Positions 51,713-63,130 of a stretch of 64,000 bases of DNA are shown here, one piece after another. The position numbers and the translations under genes are program-made. A model generated the notes under the pieces. It did not search any database and was not told where the DNA came from. It worked only from the letters and a program-made list of their open reading frames with translations. Position 1 is the stretch's first letter; each line of letters opens with the position of its first letter. The DNA is from Vanilla planifolia (lineage: Eukaryota > Streptophyta > Magnoliopsida > Asparagales > Orchidaceae), in assembly GCA_023846275.1 (NCBI GenBank), contig JAIUJO010000619.1:299001-363000 (forward strand), written 5' to 3'.

Positions 51713-54700
51713 CCATACCCTACCTTATCTTACCCTATCCTACCTTACCTTACCCTATGATACTCTACTCTACTCTACTCTAGTCAACCCTAGCCTAGCC
51801 TTGTAATGTTTAGCCTAGCTTAGGTGAGCCTAACATAGCTCTACTCTACTCTACTTTATTGTACTCTACTCTATTCTATTGTACTATACTCTATCCCACT
51901 ATACTATACTCTATCCTACCCTACCTTACCTTACCCAGCCCTATCTTACTCCAACCTCCCCTACGTTACACTACCCTATCCTAGCTTATCCTATCCTAAC
52001 CTATAGGACACTCCTATACTCTACACTACTGTACTCTACTCTAATCTACTCAACTCTATTTTATTCTACTCTACTTTGCTCTACTTTACTCTACTCTACT
52101 TTACCCTACCCTACCCTACCCTACCTTCCCAAAGCCTACCCTACCCTATCCTAAACTATTATGTAGCACTTTACCATAATGTAATCTACTATACTCTACT
52201 ATTCTTTAATCTACTCTACTCTAGCCCATCCCAGGCTACCTTAGCTTACCCTCACCTAGCCAAGTCTTGCTTAACCTAGCCTAGCCTAACCTTGCTCCAC
52301 TATACTCTACTTTAACTTTGCCTAGTCTAGCCTAACTTATCTCTACTCTACTCTACTCTTCTCTACCCTATCCTACCTTACTATACACTTCCCTACCTTA
52401 ACCTAACCTAGCCTAAGCTAGCCTAGCCTTGCTTAGACTAGCCTAATCTAGCCCTACTCTACTCTACTCTATTTTACCCTATCCTATCCTACCCTACCAA
52501 ACCCTACTCTACCTTACCCTTTCTCACCCTAACCTACCCTACCCTATGCTAATTTACTCTGCTCTACTATACTCTACTTTATTCTACTCTACTCTACTCT
52601 ACTAATGCCTACCCTAGCCTAGCTTAGCCATACCCTACTCAACTCTACTCTGTTGTGCACTACTCTACTCTACTTTGAACTTGTCTAGCCTATAGCATAC
52701 CTAACCAAGCCTTGCTTTGTGCCATTCTACTCTACTCTATTTTAATCTATTATACTCTAGCCTAGCCTAGCCTCGCACTACTCTACTCTCTTATGCTCTA
52801 CTTTGCTTTGCTTTGCTCCACTTTGCTCCATACTTCTATGCTCTGCTCTATTCTACTCCACTCCACTTTGCTCTTCTTTACTCTGCTCCGCTCCACTCTG
52901 CTCTTCTCTTCTCTTCTTTGATCTGCTCTACTCTACTCTGCTCTACTCTACTCTAATCTACTTTCCCCTATGCTACCTTACCCAACCTTATCTTATATTA
53001 CTTAACTCTATTCTATTCTACTAAAGCCTAGCCTAGCCTAGCCCAAGCTTGCTTAGCCTAGCTTTACTTAGCTCTTCTCTACTCTATTCTACTCTACCAT
53101 ATCCTACCCTAATCTACCCTACCCAACCATACCTTATCCTATCCCTTACCCTACCCTACCATACCCTACCCTACCCTACCCTATCCAACTCTACTCAACT
53201 CTACTCTACTATCCTAATCTAGCTTACCCTAGCCAAGCCTAACCTAGCCATCCATAGCTTAGCCTAGCCTCTAACCTAACCATTCTCTACTTTACTCCAC
53301 TCCACTCTACTCTATTATGCCCGACTCTACTAAACTCTACTCTACTATCCTAGCCTAGCCTAACCTTGCCTAGCCTAGCCTTGCCTAACATTGCTTAGCC
53401 TAACTTAGCTCTACTCTATTCTACTCTACTCTTCCTTACTCTGCTTTACTCTGCTTTACCACATCCTACCCTACCCTTCCCCGCCCTACGCTACGTAATG
53501 CTACTCAACTCAACTCAACCAAACTCAACTCAACTCAACTCTACTCTATTCTCCTCTCCTCTATTCTTCCCTACCCTACCTTATCTTGCCCTACCCTACC
53601 CTACCTTACCCTACCCTATGCTATGCTACTCTACTCCACTCTACTCTACTCTACTCTATGCTAGCCTAGCCTAACTTAGCCTAATTTTACTATACTCTAC
53701 TCTAGTTTACCTTACTCTACAATTCTGTAGTTGAGCCTTACTTATCATAGTGTAGCCTAGTTAACCATATGCTACTTTACTTTACTACATTGTATTATAC
53801 TCTTACTTAGCCTAGCCTAGCATTACTCCACTTTATTCTACTCTGCTTTATAATACTTTGCCCTACTTTGCCTTACCTTGCTCATCTCTACTCTTCGTTA
53901 CTCTACTCTCGTCTACTCCGCTCTTGCTTAGCTTAGCCAAGCCTAACTTAGCCTAGCCTACTCCAACCTATCCAGCCTATACTTACCCGACTCTAGTCTA
54001 CTCTACCTTAACTTAGCTTAGCCTAGCCTTGCCTAACCTAACCTAACCTAACTCTACTCTACTATACTCGACCCTACCCTACCCTACTTTGCCTTACCGT
54101 ACCCTACCTTACTAGGCCGTACCCTACCCTACTCTACTCGAGTCTACTCTACTCGACAATACACTGCTCTACTCTACATTACTATACTCTACTTTACTCT
54201 ACTATACTCTAGCCTATCCTAGCCTAACCTAACCTAGCCTAGCCTTACTTAGCTTATCTTAGCCTAGGCTAACCTACCTCTACTCTACTCTACTCTATTC
54301 TACTCAACTCTATTCTATCCAGTTCTTCTCTTCTCTACTCTACTCTACTCTACTCTACTCAACTCTATTATATCCTATTCTTCTCTTCTCTACTCTACTC
54401 TATCTTACTCTAGCCTGGCCTATCTTAGTTTAGCATAACCTAGCTCAACTATACTCTATTATACTCTACCCTACCCTACCCTATCATAACCTACCCTATC
54501 TTACGCTACTCTACCCTACCCTACCCTAATCTACCATACCCTACTCTACTCGACTCTACTCTAGCCTACCTTAGCCTTACCTAATCTGGCCTAACCTAGC
54601 CTAGCCTTTCTTAGTCTAGCCTAGACCAATCAAGCTCTACTTAACTCTACTTTACTCTACTCTACCTCACCCTACCCTTCCCTATCCTATCCTTTCATAT

Positions 54701-57700
54701 CCCACACTACCCTACCCTACCCCACCTTACCAAACCCTACCTTACTAAATGCTACTATACTCTACTCTATTCTACTCTACTCTACTTTAGCCTACCCTAG
54801 CCTAACTTAGCCAAGCTCTGCTCAACTCTACTCTATTCTACTCTAAAAAAGCCTAGCCAAGCATAGCATAGCCTAGCCAAGCTTCGCTTTATGCTATTCT
54901 AGTCAACTCAACTTCACTCTATTATACTCTAGCCTAGTCTAGTACAACTCTACTCTACACTACTCTTACCTACTCTACTTTACTCTACTCTTCCAATCTC
55001 TATTCCATACTACTCCACTCTACTCTACTTTACTTAGTCAAGTTGAGCTTAGCTCTTTTTTGCTCTACTCTTTTCTATGCTACTCTCCTTTACCCTACCC
55101 TACCCTATATTATGCTATAATACATTACACTACTCTACTCAACTCTACTCTACCCTTCTCTACTCTACGCTACTCTACTTTGTTTTACTCTTCTCTTCTC
55201 TACTTTACTCTAGTCTAGTCTAGTCTACTCTACTATACTCTACTCTACTATACTATACTCTACTCTACTCTACTCTAATCTACTCTACTCTACTCAAGCC
55301 TGTTATAGCCTAGCTTAGCCTTACTCTACTCTACTATACTCTACTATACTCTGCTCTACTCTACTCTGCTCTATCTTAGCCTTACATAGTTTCGTCTAGA
55401 AAATCCTATGCTACTTTGTTTAACTCTACTTCACTCTACTATGTTGTATCCTAACCTAGCTTAGCACAACTCTACTCCACTCTACTCTACTATTCTCTAC
55501 TTTGTTCTACCCTACTCTTTCGTGCTCTACTCTGCCCTGATCCTCTCTCCTCCACTCTAGCTTACCTTAGCCCTACCTAGCTTAGCTTTTCCTGACATAA
55601 CCTAACCTAGACTAGACCCACTCTACTCTACTCTACTCCACTCTACTCTACCCTACTCTAGTCAAGAATCTCGTAGTTTAGCCTAACCTTACTAATCCTA
55701 ACTCTACTCTACTCTACCCAACTCGACTATACCCAATTATACCCTATCCTAAACTTCCCTACTATACCCTACCCAACACTACCATACCTTACCCACTCTA
55801 CTCTGCTCTATTATACTCTTCTTTACTCTAGTCTACTCCAACTAATCTTGCCATAGACTAACCTAGCTTAGCCTAATGTAGCTCTACTCTACTCTACTCC
55901 ACTATACTCTACTCTATACCACTCTACTCTATCCTAGCCCTGCTTAACCTAACATTTTCTAGCCTTACTTAGCCTAGCCTAGCCCTAAATCTACTCTACT
56001 CTATTTTACTCAGCTCTATTCTATGGTACTCTACTCTACCCTACTTTACTCTACTATACCCTACTCTACTCTACTTTACTCTACTCCACTCTATCTTATT
56101 CTACTTTAATTTACTCTACTTTATTGTACTTGACTCTACTCTATTCTATTTTACTCTACTATACTCTAATCTACTCTACTCTACTTTACACTACTCTAAC
56201 CATATTAACTCTACTCTACTAAACTCTACTTTTCTCCACTCTACTCTGCACTAATCTACTCTACTCTACTATAATATACTCTATCCTAGCCCAGCCGAGC
56301 CTAACCTAACCAAGCTCTAATCTACTCCACTTTACTCTATTCTACCCTATTACTAAAACCTACCATATCCTATCTTACTCTACTCTACTCTTTTTTCTTC
56401 TCCACTACACTTCTATTTTCTCCTTTCCTCTACTCTGCTCTCTCTGTTCTCCTCTACTCTCCTTTGCTTTACTTTGCTCTACTATATACTATCATGCTCT
56501 TCTCTACTCTACTCTCCTATGCTCTACTAAGCTCTACATTACTCTAACCTACCCTACCCTACCTTATCCTATCCTACTTTACCTTATACTATGCTACTTT
56601 ACTATATTTTAGTCAACTCTACTTTACTCTATTCTACTCTATTCTACTCAATTTTACTCAACTCTACTAAAATATACTCTACTTTATTCTATTATAATCT
56701 TTCCTACTCTACTTTACTCTACTCTAGCTTAGCTAAGCCTAACGTAGCTCTACTCTACTCTACTCTACTCTGCTCTACTCTACTCTACACCACTCAACTC
56801 AACCCTACCCTATCTTACCTTATGCTAGGCCACTTTATTATATTCTACTCTACTCTACTCTCCTCTCCTCTCCTCTCCTCTCATCTTCTCTGCTCTGTTA
56901 TGTTTTACACTTCTTTGCTCTGCTTTGTATTGCTCTGTACTACTTTGCTCTATATTACTTTACTCTACTCTACTGTACCCTACTCGAGCCTATCCTATCT
57001 TACCTTACCTTGCCCTATGCTACTCTACTCTATACTACTCTACTCTACTCTAAGTTAGCCTACTTTAGCCTAGCCTTACCTAGCCTAGCCTAACATATCT
57101 TAACCTAGCCGAACCTAGCCTAAGATAACCTAGCTAAGCCTAACCTTATGCTACTCTACTCTACTTTTCTCTATTATACTATTGCATAGCTTAGCCTAGC
57201 TTAGCACTACTCTACTCTATTCTAATCTAATTTACTCTATTCTTCTCTATCCTATTTGACCCTAACCTAAATTAGCCTAGCCTAGCACATCCTAACCTAG
57301 CATTGCCTTACTATACTCAACCCTACTATACTCTACTATGCTCTACTCTACTCTAACCTAGCCAAAACTAACCTAGCAAAGCCTAGCCAAGCTTAGGTTT
57401 AATCTATTCTACTCTACTTTACTTTACTCTATTATACTCTAGCTAGCCTAGCTAACCTAGGACTACTCTAGTCTCCTATGCTCTTCTTTTCTCTATATTT
57501 ATCTACTCTACTTCGCTCTACTCTACTCTACAATGCTATACTCTACTTTTTTCTTCTCTACTATGCTCTGCTCTACTCTACTCCATTCTTTTCTTCTCTA
57601 TTCTGCTCTAATCTATTTTGCTTTGCTCTACTCTACTCTATAATATTCTACTCTAACCTAACCTAACCTAACCTAGCTATACTCTTCTCTACTCTACTCT

Positions 57701-58386
57701 ACTCTGCTATACTCTACTCTACACTACTCTACTTTATTCTAATCTAGACTAGCTTAGCATAATGTAGCCTAAGGGTACTCTACTCTACCCTTCTCTTTTT
57801 TAGCTTAGGCTAGCTTAGCCTAGCATTGCATTATTTTTTGCTACTTTACTCTACTCTACTTTGCTCTACTCTACTCTACTCTAGCCTACCTAAACAAGCT
57901 TAGCCTAGCATAACCTTGCCTAACCTCACCTAACTTAGCCTAGCCTTATTCTACTCTACTATATTCTATTCTACTCCTCTTTACTCTACTCTAATCTAAT
58001 CAACTCTACTCTACTCTCCCCTATGCTAGCCTAGCTTTGCCTAACCTAGCCTAACCTAACCTAGCCTAGCCTTACTCTACTCTACTTTAGCCTAGCTTAC
58101 TCAAATATAGGATAAAGTAGCTATGCTTAGCCCCATGGTACTCTACTCTACTTTATTATACTCTTGCCTAGCCTAACACTACTGTACTCTACTCTGTTCC
58201 ACTTAGTTTTTCTTTGCTCTACTATAATCTACACTGCTATACTCTGCTCAAAACTATTGTACTCTGCTCAGCTCTACTCTACTCTGCTCTACTCTACTAT
58301 ACTTTATTTTATTTTACTCTACTCTATGTTACTTTACTCTACTCTACTATGCTCTATTTTACTCTACTCTATTCTACTCTACTTTA
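51713..58386 (+). repeat. Y2 long CTACT/CTAGC field including Y tail copy 2
   Basis: Follows Y1 until about 51,990. It then contains about 1.3 kb (52,000-53,340) with no counterpart in Y1, including a CTTTGCTTTGCTCC cluster at 52,800-52,930. It rejoins at the TTGCCTAACATTGCTTAGCC step (53,380; 34,985 in Y1). From about 53,740 it parallels Y tail copies 0 and 1 and, unlike copy 1, keeps the last 0.9 kb up to AT-rich block E. No gene. Confidence 0.84.
54861..54935 (+). repeat. Phrase P copy (Y type)
   Basis: GCATAGCATAGCCTAGCC, TTATGCTATTCTAGTCAAC and CTTCACTCTATTATACTC. Confidence 0.76.
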
Positions 58387-59625
58387 TTGTTATGTTTCTT
58401 AATCTTTATGCATCTCTTACTTATAATCATAATTTGTATCACAAATGAGAATTTTCATTAAAAAAGGATTTAATTTAAAAAAATAATACTGTTTAAAGAT
58501 AATTTTTTTTTTAATAATTTTATGAGATTTTATATTACTGAGAGAAAACGTTCAAAAAAAATCTAAAAAATTATTTAATCTATAGAAAACATCAAAAATA
58601 TTTTGTGAATGTTTTTTAATAATTTTAAAATCTATTACTGTGCGATGTAGATGTTATCATTTAAGTTTTTTTAGAAGATAATTTTGAATGAAAAATTTAT
58701 TAATAAATAATACTTTTAAAATGTATTTATAAAATTTCTATAAAAATTTTATATATTTAATATATTTATTATATACAGTGACTTCAAAAAATAGTTATAT
58801 TTTAAAATGAATAAAATAATATTTTCTTTTTATTAAAAAAATTCTTTATTTCATCATTTTTTAATTATAAAATTATTATTTATTTTGGTCAAACTATGTT
58901 TTATTTTTTAATTAGAAAAAACTAAACAATGTGCTTATAAAAGTGTATAATTACATTTTTAAATATTTTTTAATGTGATAAATATTATCTTAAATTGTGA
59001 TTAAACAAATGAAATATTTTAATAAATCAAAGTATTTTTAAACTAAAAAATAAATAATTGAATTTTCTATTTTAATTTATTACCTCTTTTCTTATAATAT
59101 AAATATACTTAATATAAAGAGAAATATGGTATATTAATTTCTTTACCAATGCACTATAATAAAAAAATAAAATAAAACATTGAAATATTTAATTTTTCTA
59201 AAAGATATATCATTACTGTTAGTTAAATTATATTTATTAACTTTATTTTTATTTTAAAATATAAAGATTAATTTACTTGTTACATAATAAAGGAATCCAA
59301 TAGTTTGAAAAAATATAGAATCTAAGTGTGGCTTAATAAATAATTAAATAAAACTAAGACGTATTATATTTCTTTTAATAAATAATATTTTATATTAAAT
59401 TTTTATAATTTTTATTTTCAAAAAATCTTTTCTTGATCTTTCTTAGCTTTATTTTAATTATAAAATAAGAAACAAAACATTAATTTATATTAAAAAAATA
59501 ATAAAATAAAATATTATTTTGTATATCAACAACATAATATATTTGATTACTCCTTATGCTAAAAAATTAAAATTAATTTTTTTCGACAGGAGTGTTATTC
59601 ATGGTATAATTTGTTAGCAATTTAA

Positions 59626-59701
<76 letters not shown>

Positions 59702-59876
59702 TATATATATGTATATATATATATATATATGCATATATATGTATACATATATATGTATATACATATATATATATAAAAAATCAATGTATCGTGATGTTAA
59801 ACATAAAAATTAACATTATAAAATTATAATCTTTAAAATTATATATTATAAGTATATTTTTTATTTTTTAAAAACA
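58387..59876 (+). repeat. AT-rich block E (X type, internally deleted)
   Basis: Has the same left end as block A (TGTTATGTTTCTTAATC) and the same right tail, but jumps at about 59,135-59,140 from the equivalent of about 15,985 to about 17,437 in A. It thereby loses about 1.45 kb, including the internal duplication and the TTTAGG...TTGTTT region. Near the left it carries about 80 bp (58,460-58,530) that A lacks and B has in longer form. No gene. Confidence 0.86.
59630..59775. repeat. TA microsatellite at tail of block E
   Basis: About 145 bp: about 60 bp of pure TATATA, a short ACACAC run, then TATATA with GTATA and GCATA. It is the longest TA tract of the five blocks. Tyr-Ile repeat frames on both strands are translations of it. 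Confidence 0.95.
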
Positions 59877-60010
59877 AACCAAACCAAACCGAACCAAACC
59901 GAACCAAACCAAACCGAACTGAACTGAACCAAATCAAACCGAAGCGAACCTAACCAAATCAAACCAAAACGAATTGAATTGAACCAAACCGAACTGAATC
60001 ATACCGAACA
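59877..60010 (+). repeat. GAACC array, X3 first
   Basis: AACCA and AACCG units directly after block E, ending near CGAACAAAACC before a short CTACT/CTACC stretch. Confidence 0.88.
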
Positions 60011-60120
60011 AAACCTATTTGAACACTTTACTCTACTCGACTCTATCCTATCATACCCAACCCTACCCTCCATTAAGCTACCATACCTTATCCTACCCTA
60101 CATTATTGTATTCTACTCCA
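60011..60120 (+). repeat. Short CTACT/CTACC spacer
   Basis: Only about 110 bp, much shorter than the 0.27-0.4 kb spacers in the other units, and without a CTAGC run. This suggests an internal deletion. Confidence 0.8.
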
Positions 60121-60300
60121 TCGAACAAACCAAACCAAACCAAACAAAACAAAATCAGACCAAATCGAACTGAACAGTGTCGAAATGAACCAAACCGGAG
60201 AAAATCAAATTGAACCGAACCGAATCAAACCGAACTAAATCGAGTCGAACCGAACTGAACCGATCAGAACCGAACCGAATTGAACTAAACCGAATCGAAC
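60121..60300 (+). repeat. GAACC array, X3 second
   Basis: AACCA, AACCG, AACTG and AATCG units; exit into CTACC via AATCGAACACTACCC, as at 41,890. Confidence 0.9.
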
Positions 60301-60545
60301 ACTACCCTACCCTACCCCACCCTACCCTATCCTAACCAACCCTACCCTACCCTATGCTACTATCCTTTACTCTACTCTTGTCTACCCTAGCCTAGCCTAG
60401 CCTAACTTAGCTCTCCTCCACTCTACTTTACTCCACTCTACGCTACTCCACTCTACTCTGCCCTACCCTACCCTACCCTACCCAACCCTACCATATCCTC
60501 TACTACACTACCTTACCCTACCAACCGCTACAGTACTCTACTCTA
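60301..60545 (+). repeat. CTACC/CTACT/CTAGC spacer
   Basis: CTACC run, CCTATGCTACTATCC boundary, CTTGTCTACCCTAGCC, then CTACC; resembles 19,466-19,765. Confidence 0.84.
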
Positions 60546-60678
60546 TTTAAACGAACCAAACCGAACCGAACCAATGCAAACAAAAATGAATCGAACCAAA
60601 CTGAATCGAACAGAACCGAACCGAACTGAACAAATCCGAATCTAACCAAACTAAATCGAATCGAATAGAAATGAACCC
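60546..60678 (+). repeat. GAACC array, X3 third
   Basis: AACCG, AACTG and AATCG units followed by CTACC. Confidence 0.88.
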
Positions 60679-61470
60679 TACCCTACAGTATCCTACCCTA
60701 CCGTATCCTACCCTTTCCTATGCTACTACTCTAATCTACTCTTATCTAGCCTACCTTAGCCTAGCCTAGGCGAGCCTACGCTGGCCTAGCCTTGCTTAGC
60801 CAAGCCTAGCCTAGCCTAACCTATCTTTACTCTACTATACTCTACTTTATTCTACTCTACTTTAACCATCCCTACCCTACCCTATCTTACCTTACCAAAT
60901 CCTTCCCAACCCTCCCCTACACTACACTACCCTACTGGACCCTACCCTATGCTACTATACTCTACTGTACTCTACTGTACTATACTCTACTCTACTCTAG
61001 CCTACCCTAGCCTAGCCAAACTTAGCCTAGCCTTGTTTACCCTAGCCTAACCTTGCTCTTCTCAACTCTAATCTATGCTACTATACTTTGTCATAGCCTA
61101 GCCTAACTTAGCTTTACTCTACTCTACTCTACTCTACCATACCCTACCCTATAATGCTACTATACTTTACTCAGCTCTACTCTAGCTACCCTAGCTTAGC
61201 CTATCCTAACCTAACCTAGTTTAGCCTTGCTTAGCTTAGCCTAATCTAGCTCTACATTACTCTACTCTACCCTACCCTACCATATCCAACCTTACCCAAC
61301 CCTACGCTATCCTACCCTTCCATACCTTGTCCTACCCTACCCTATGCTACTCTACTATATGCTACTCTACACAACTCTACTCTACTTTAACCTATGCTAG
61401 TCTAACCTAGCCGTGCTCTACTCAACTCTACTCAACTCTACTCTATTCTATTCAAACCTAGACTAGCCTA

Positions 61471-61549
61471 ACATAGCGTAGCCTAGCAAACCGTAGTTTT
61501 ATGCTTTTTTGCTCCACTCTACTTCACTTTAATATACTCCAGCCTAACC
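61471..61549 (+). repeat. Phrase P copy (X type, diverged)
   Basis: ACATAGCGTAGCCTAGC is intact; the TTATGC and CTTCACTTTAATATACTCC parts are changed. Same relative place as 20,681 and 43,198. Confidence 0.65.
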
Positions 61550-62719
61550 TAGTACTACTCTACTCTACTCTTATCTCTTATGCTCTACTATGCTCTACTC
61601 TACTCTACTTTGCTCTAAACTCCTATGCTCTATTCTTCCCCACTCTACTCTACTCTATTTTACCCTACCCTACCCTACCATTTGCTAGTCTACTCTATTC
61701 TAATCTACTTCCCTCTAATCTACTCTACCTTACTCTACTCTACTCTAGTCTGTTCTACTTAAGCATACCATAGCCTAGCATTACATCACCTAGCCTAGCT
61801 TAGCCTAACATATTTCTACTCTACTAAACACTACTTTATTCTGCTCTACTCTACCAACCCTATCCTACAATAACCCAATCCCACCCTACCCTGACCTACC
61901 CTACCATACTTACCTTATCCTACCCTACCCTACCCTACCCTCCCCTACCCAGCCTTATTCTACTCTACTCTAGTCTACTATACTCTAGTCTACCCTACTC
62001 TAGCCTAGCCTAGCTTGCTTAGGTTTGCCTAGCTTAGCCAAAACGAGCTTTACTTTACTCTACTTTAGCCTACCCTAGCCTAACCTAACTCAGCATTTCC
62101 TTACATAACATAACCTAGCCAAGCCTAATCTTGCTCTTCTCTACTCAACTATACTCTAGTCTACTCTACTCTAGCCTAGACTAACTTAACTCTACTCTAC
62201 TCTACTCTACTCTATCCTACTCTACTCCACTCTATTCTACTCTGCTCTACTGTGCTCAACTCTACTCTACTTTGCTCATCTCTACTAAGCAATTCTCTGC
62301 ACATCTTTGCTCTATTCCACTCTGTTTTGCACTGCTCTAATTTACTCTACTCTACCTTATCCTACCTTACCCTACCCTATCCTAACCATTTTTATACTAC
62401 TCTACTCTATTCTACTCTACTCTAATCTACTATAGCATACCCTAGCCTAGCAGAGCCTAGCCTTTCCTAGCCTTACTTACCCTAGCCTAGCCTAACATAA
62501 CTTAGCTCTACTCCACTCCACTCTTCTCTATTCTAACCTATCCTACTCTGCTTTACTCTACTCTATTTTACTCTACTCTACTCTACTTTACTCTACTCTA
62601 TTCTGACTTAAACAAGCCTAGCCCAACATACCTCTGATCTACTCTACAACTACTCTATTCTACTATACTCTAGCCTAGCCTAGCTTAGGGTAGCCTAACC
62701 AAGCTCTACTCTGGTCTAC

Positions 62720-63130
62720 TCTACTCTACTCTGCTTTGCTTTGCTCTGCTCTGATCTACTCTTCTCTACTCTGCTTTACATTGCTCTACTCTACTCTGCT
62801 CTATATTGCTCTGCTCTGTTTTGCTCTGCTATACTCTTCTTTACTCTGCTATGTTTTACTCTACTCTACTCTAGCCTAATTTAGCATAGCCTAGCCTAGC
62901 CTAACATAGCTCTACTCTACTCTACTTTACTATACTCTACTTTAGCCTAACCCAGCATAGTGTAGCCTAACCTAGCTCTGCTCTGGTCTGCTCTGCTTTG
63001 CTTTGCTCTGCTCTGATCTTCTCTACTCTACTTTGGTTTGCACTGCTCTGCTCTACTCAACTCTATTTTTCTCAGCTCTACTTTGCTCTGCTCTACTCTT
63101 CTCTACTCTGTTGCATTTTACTCTACTCCA
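62720..63130 (+). repeat. CTCTG/CTTTG variant cluster
   Basis: Two stretches (62,720-62,850 and 62,975-63,120) where CTACT is mostly replaced by CTCTG and CTTTG, separated by a CTAGC run and ordinary CTACT. This is the densest cluster of these variants in the window. Confidence 0.82.

Noticed and set aside
59573..59813. Tyr-Ile repeat frames on both strands
   Set aside because: Translations of the TA microsatellite.
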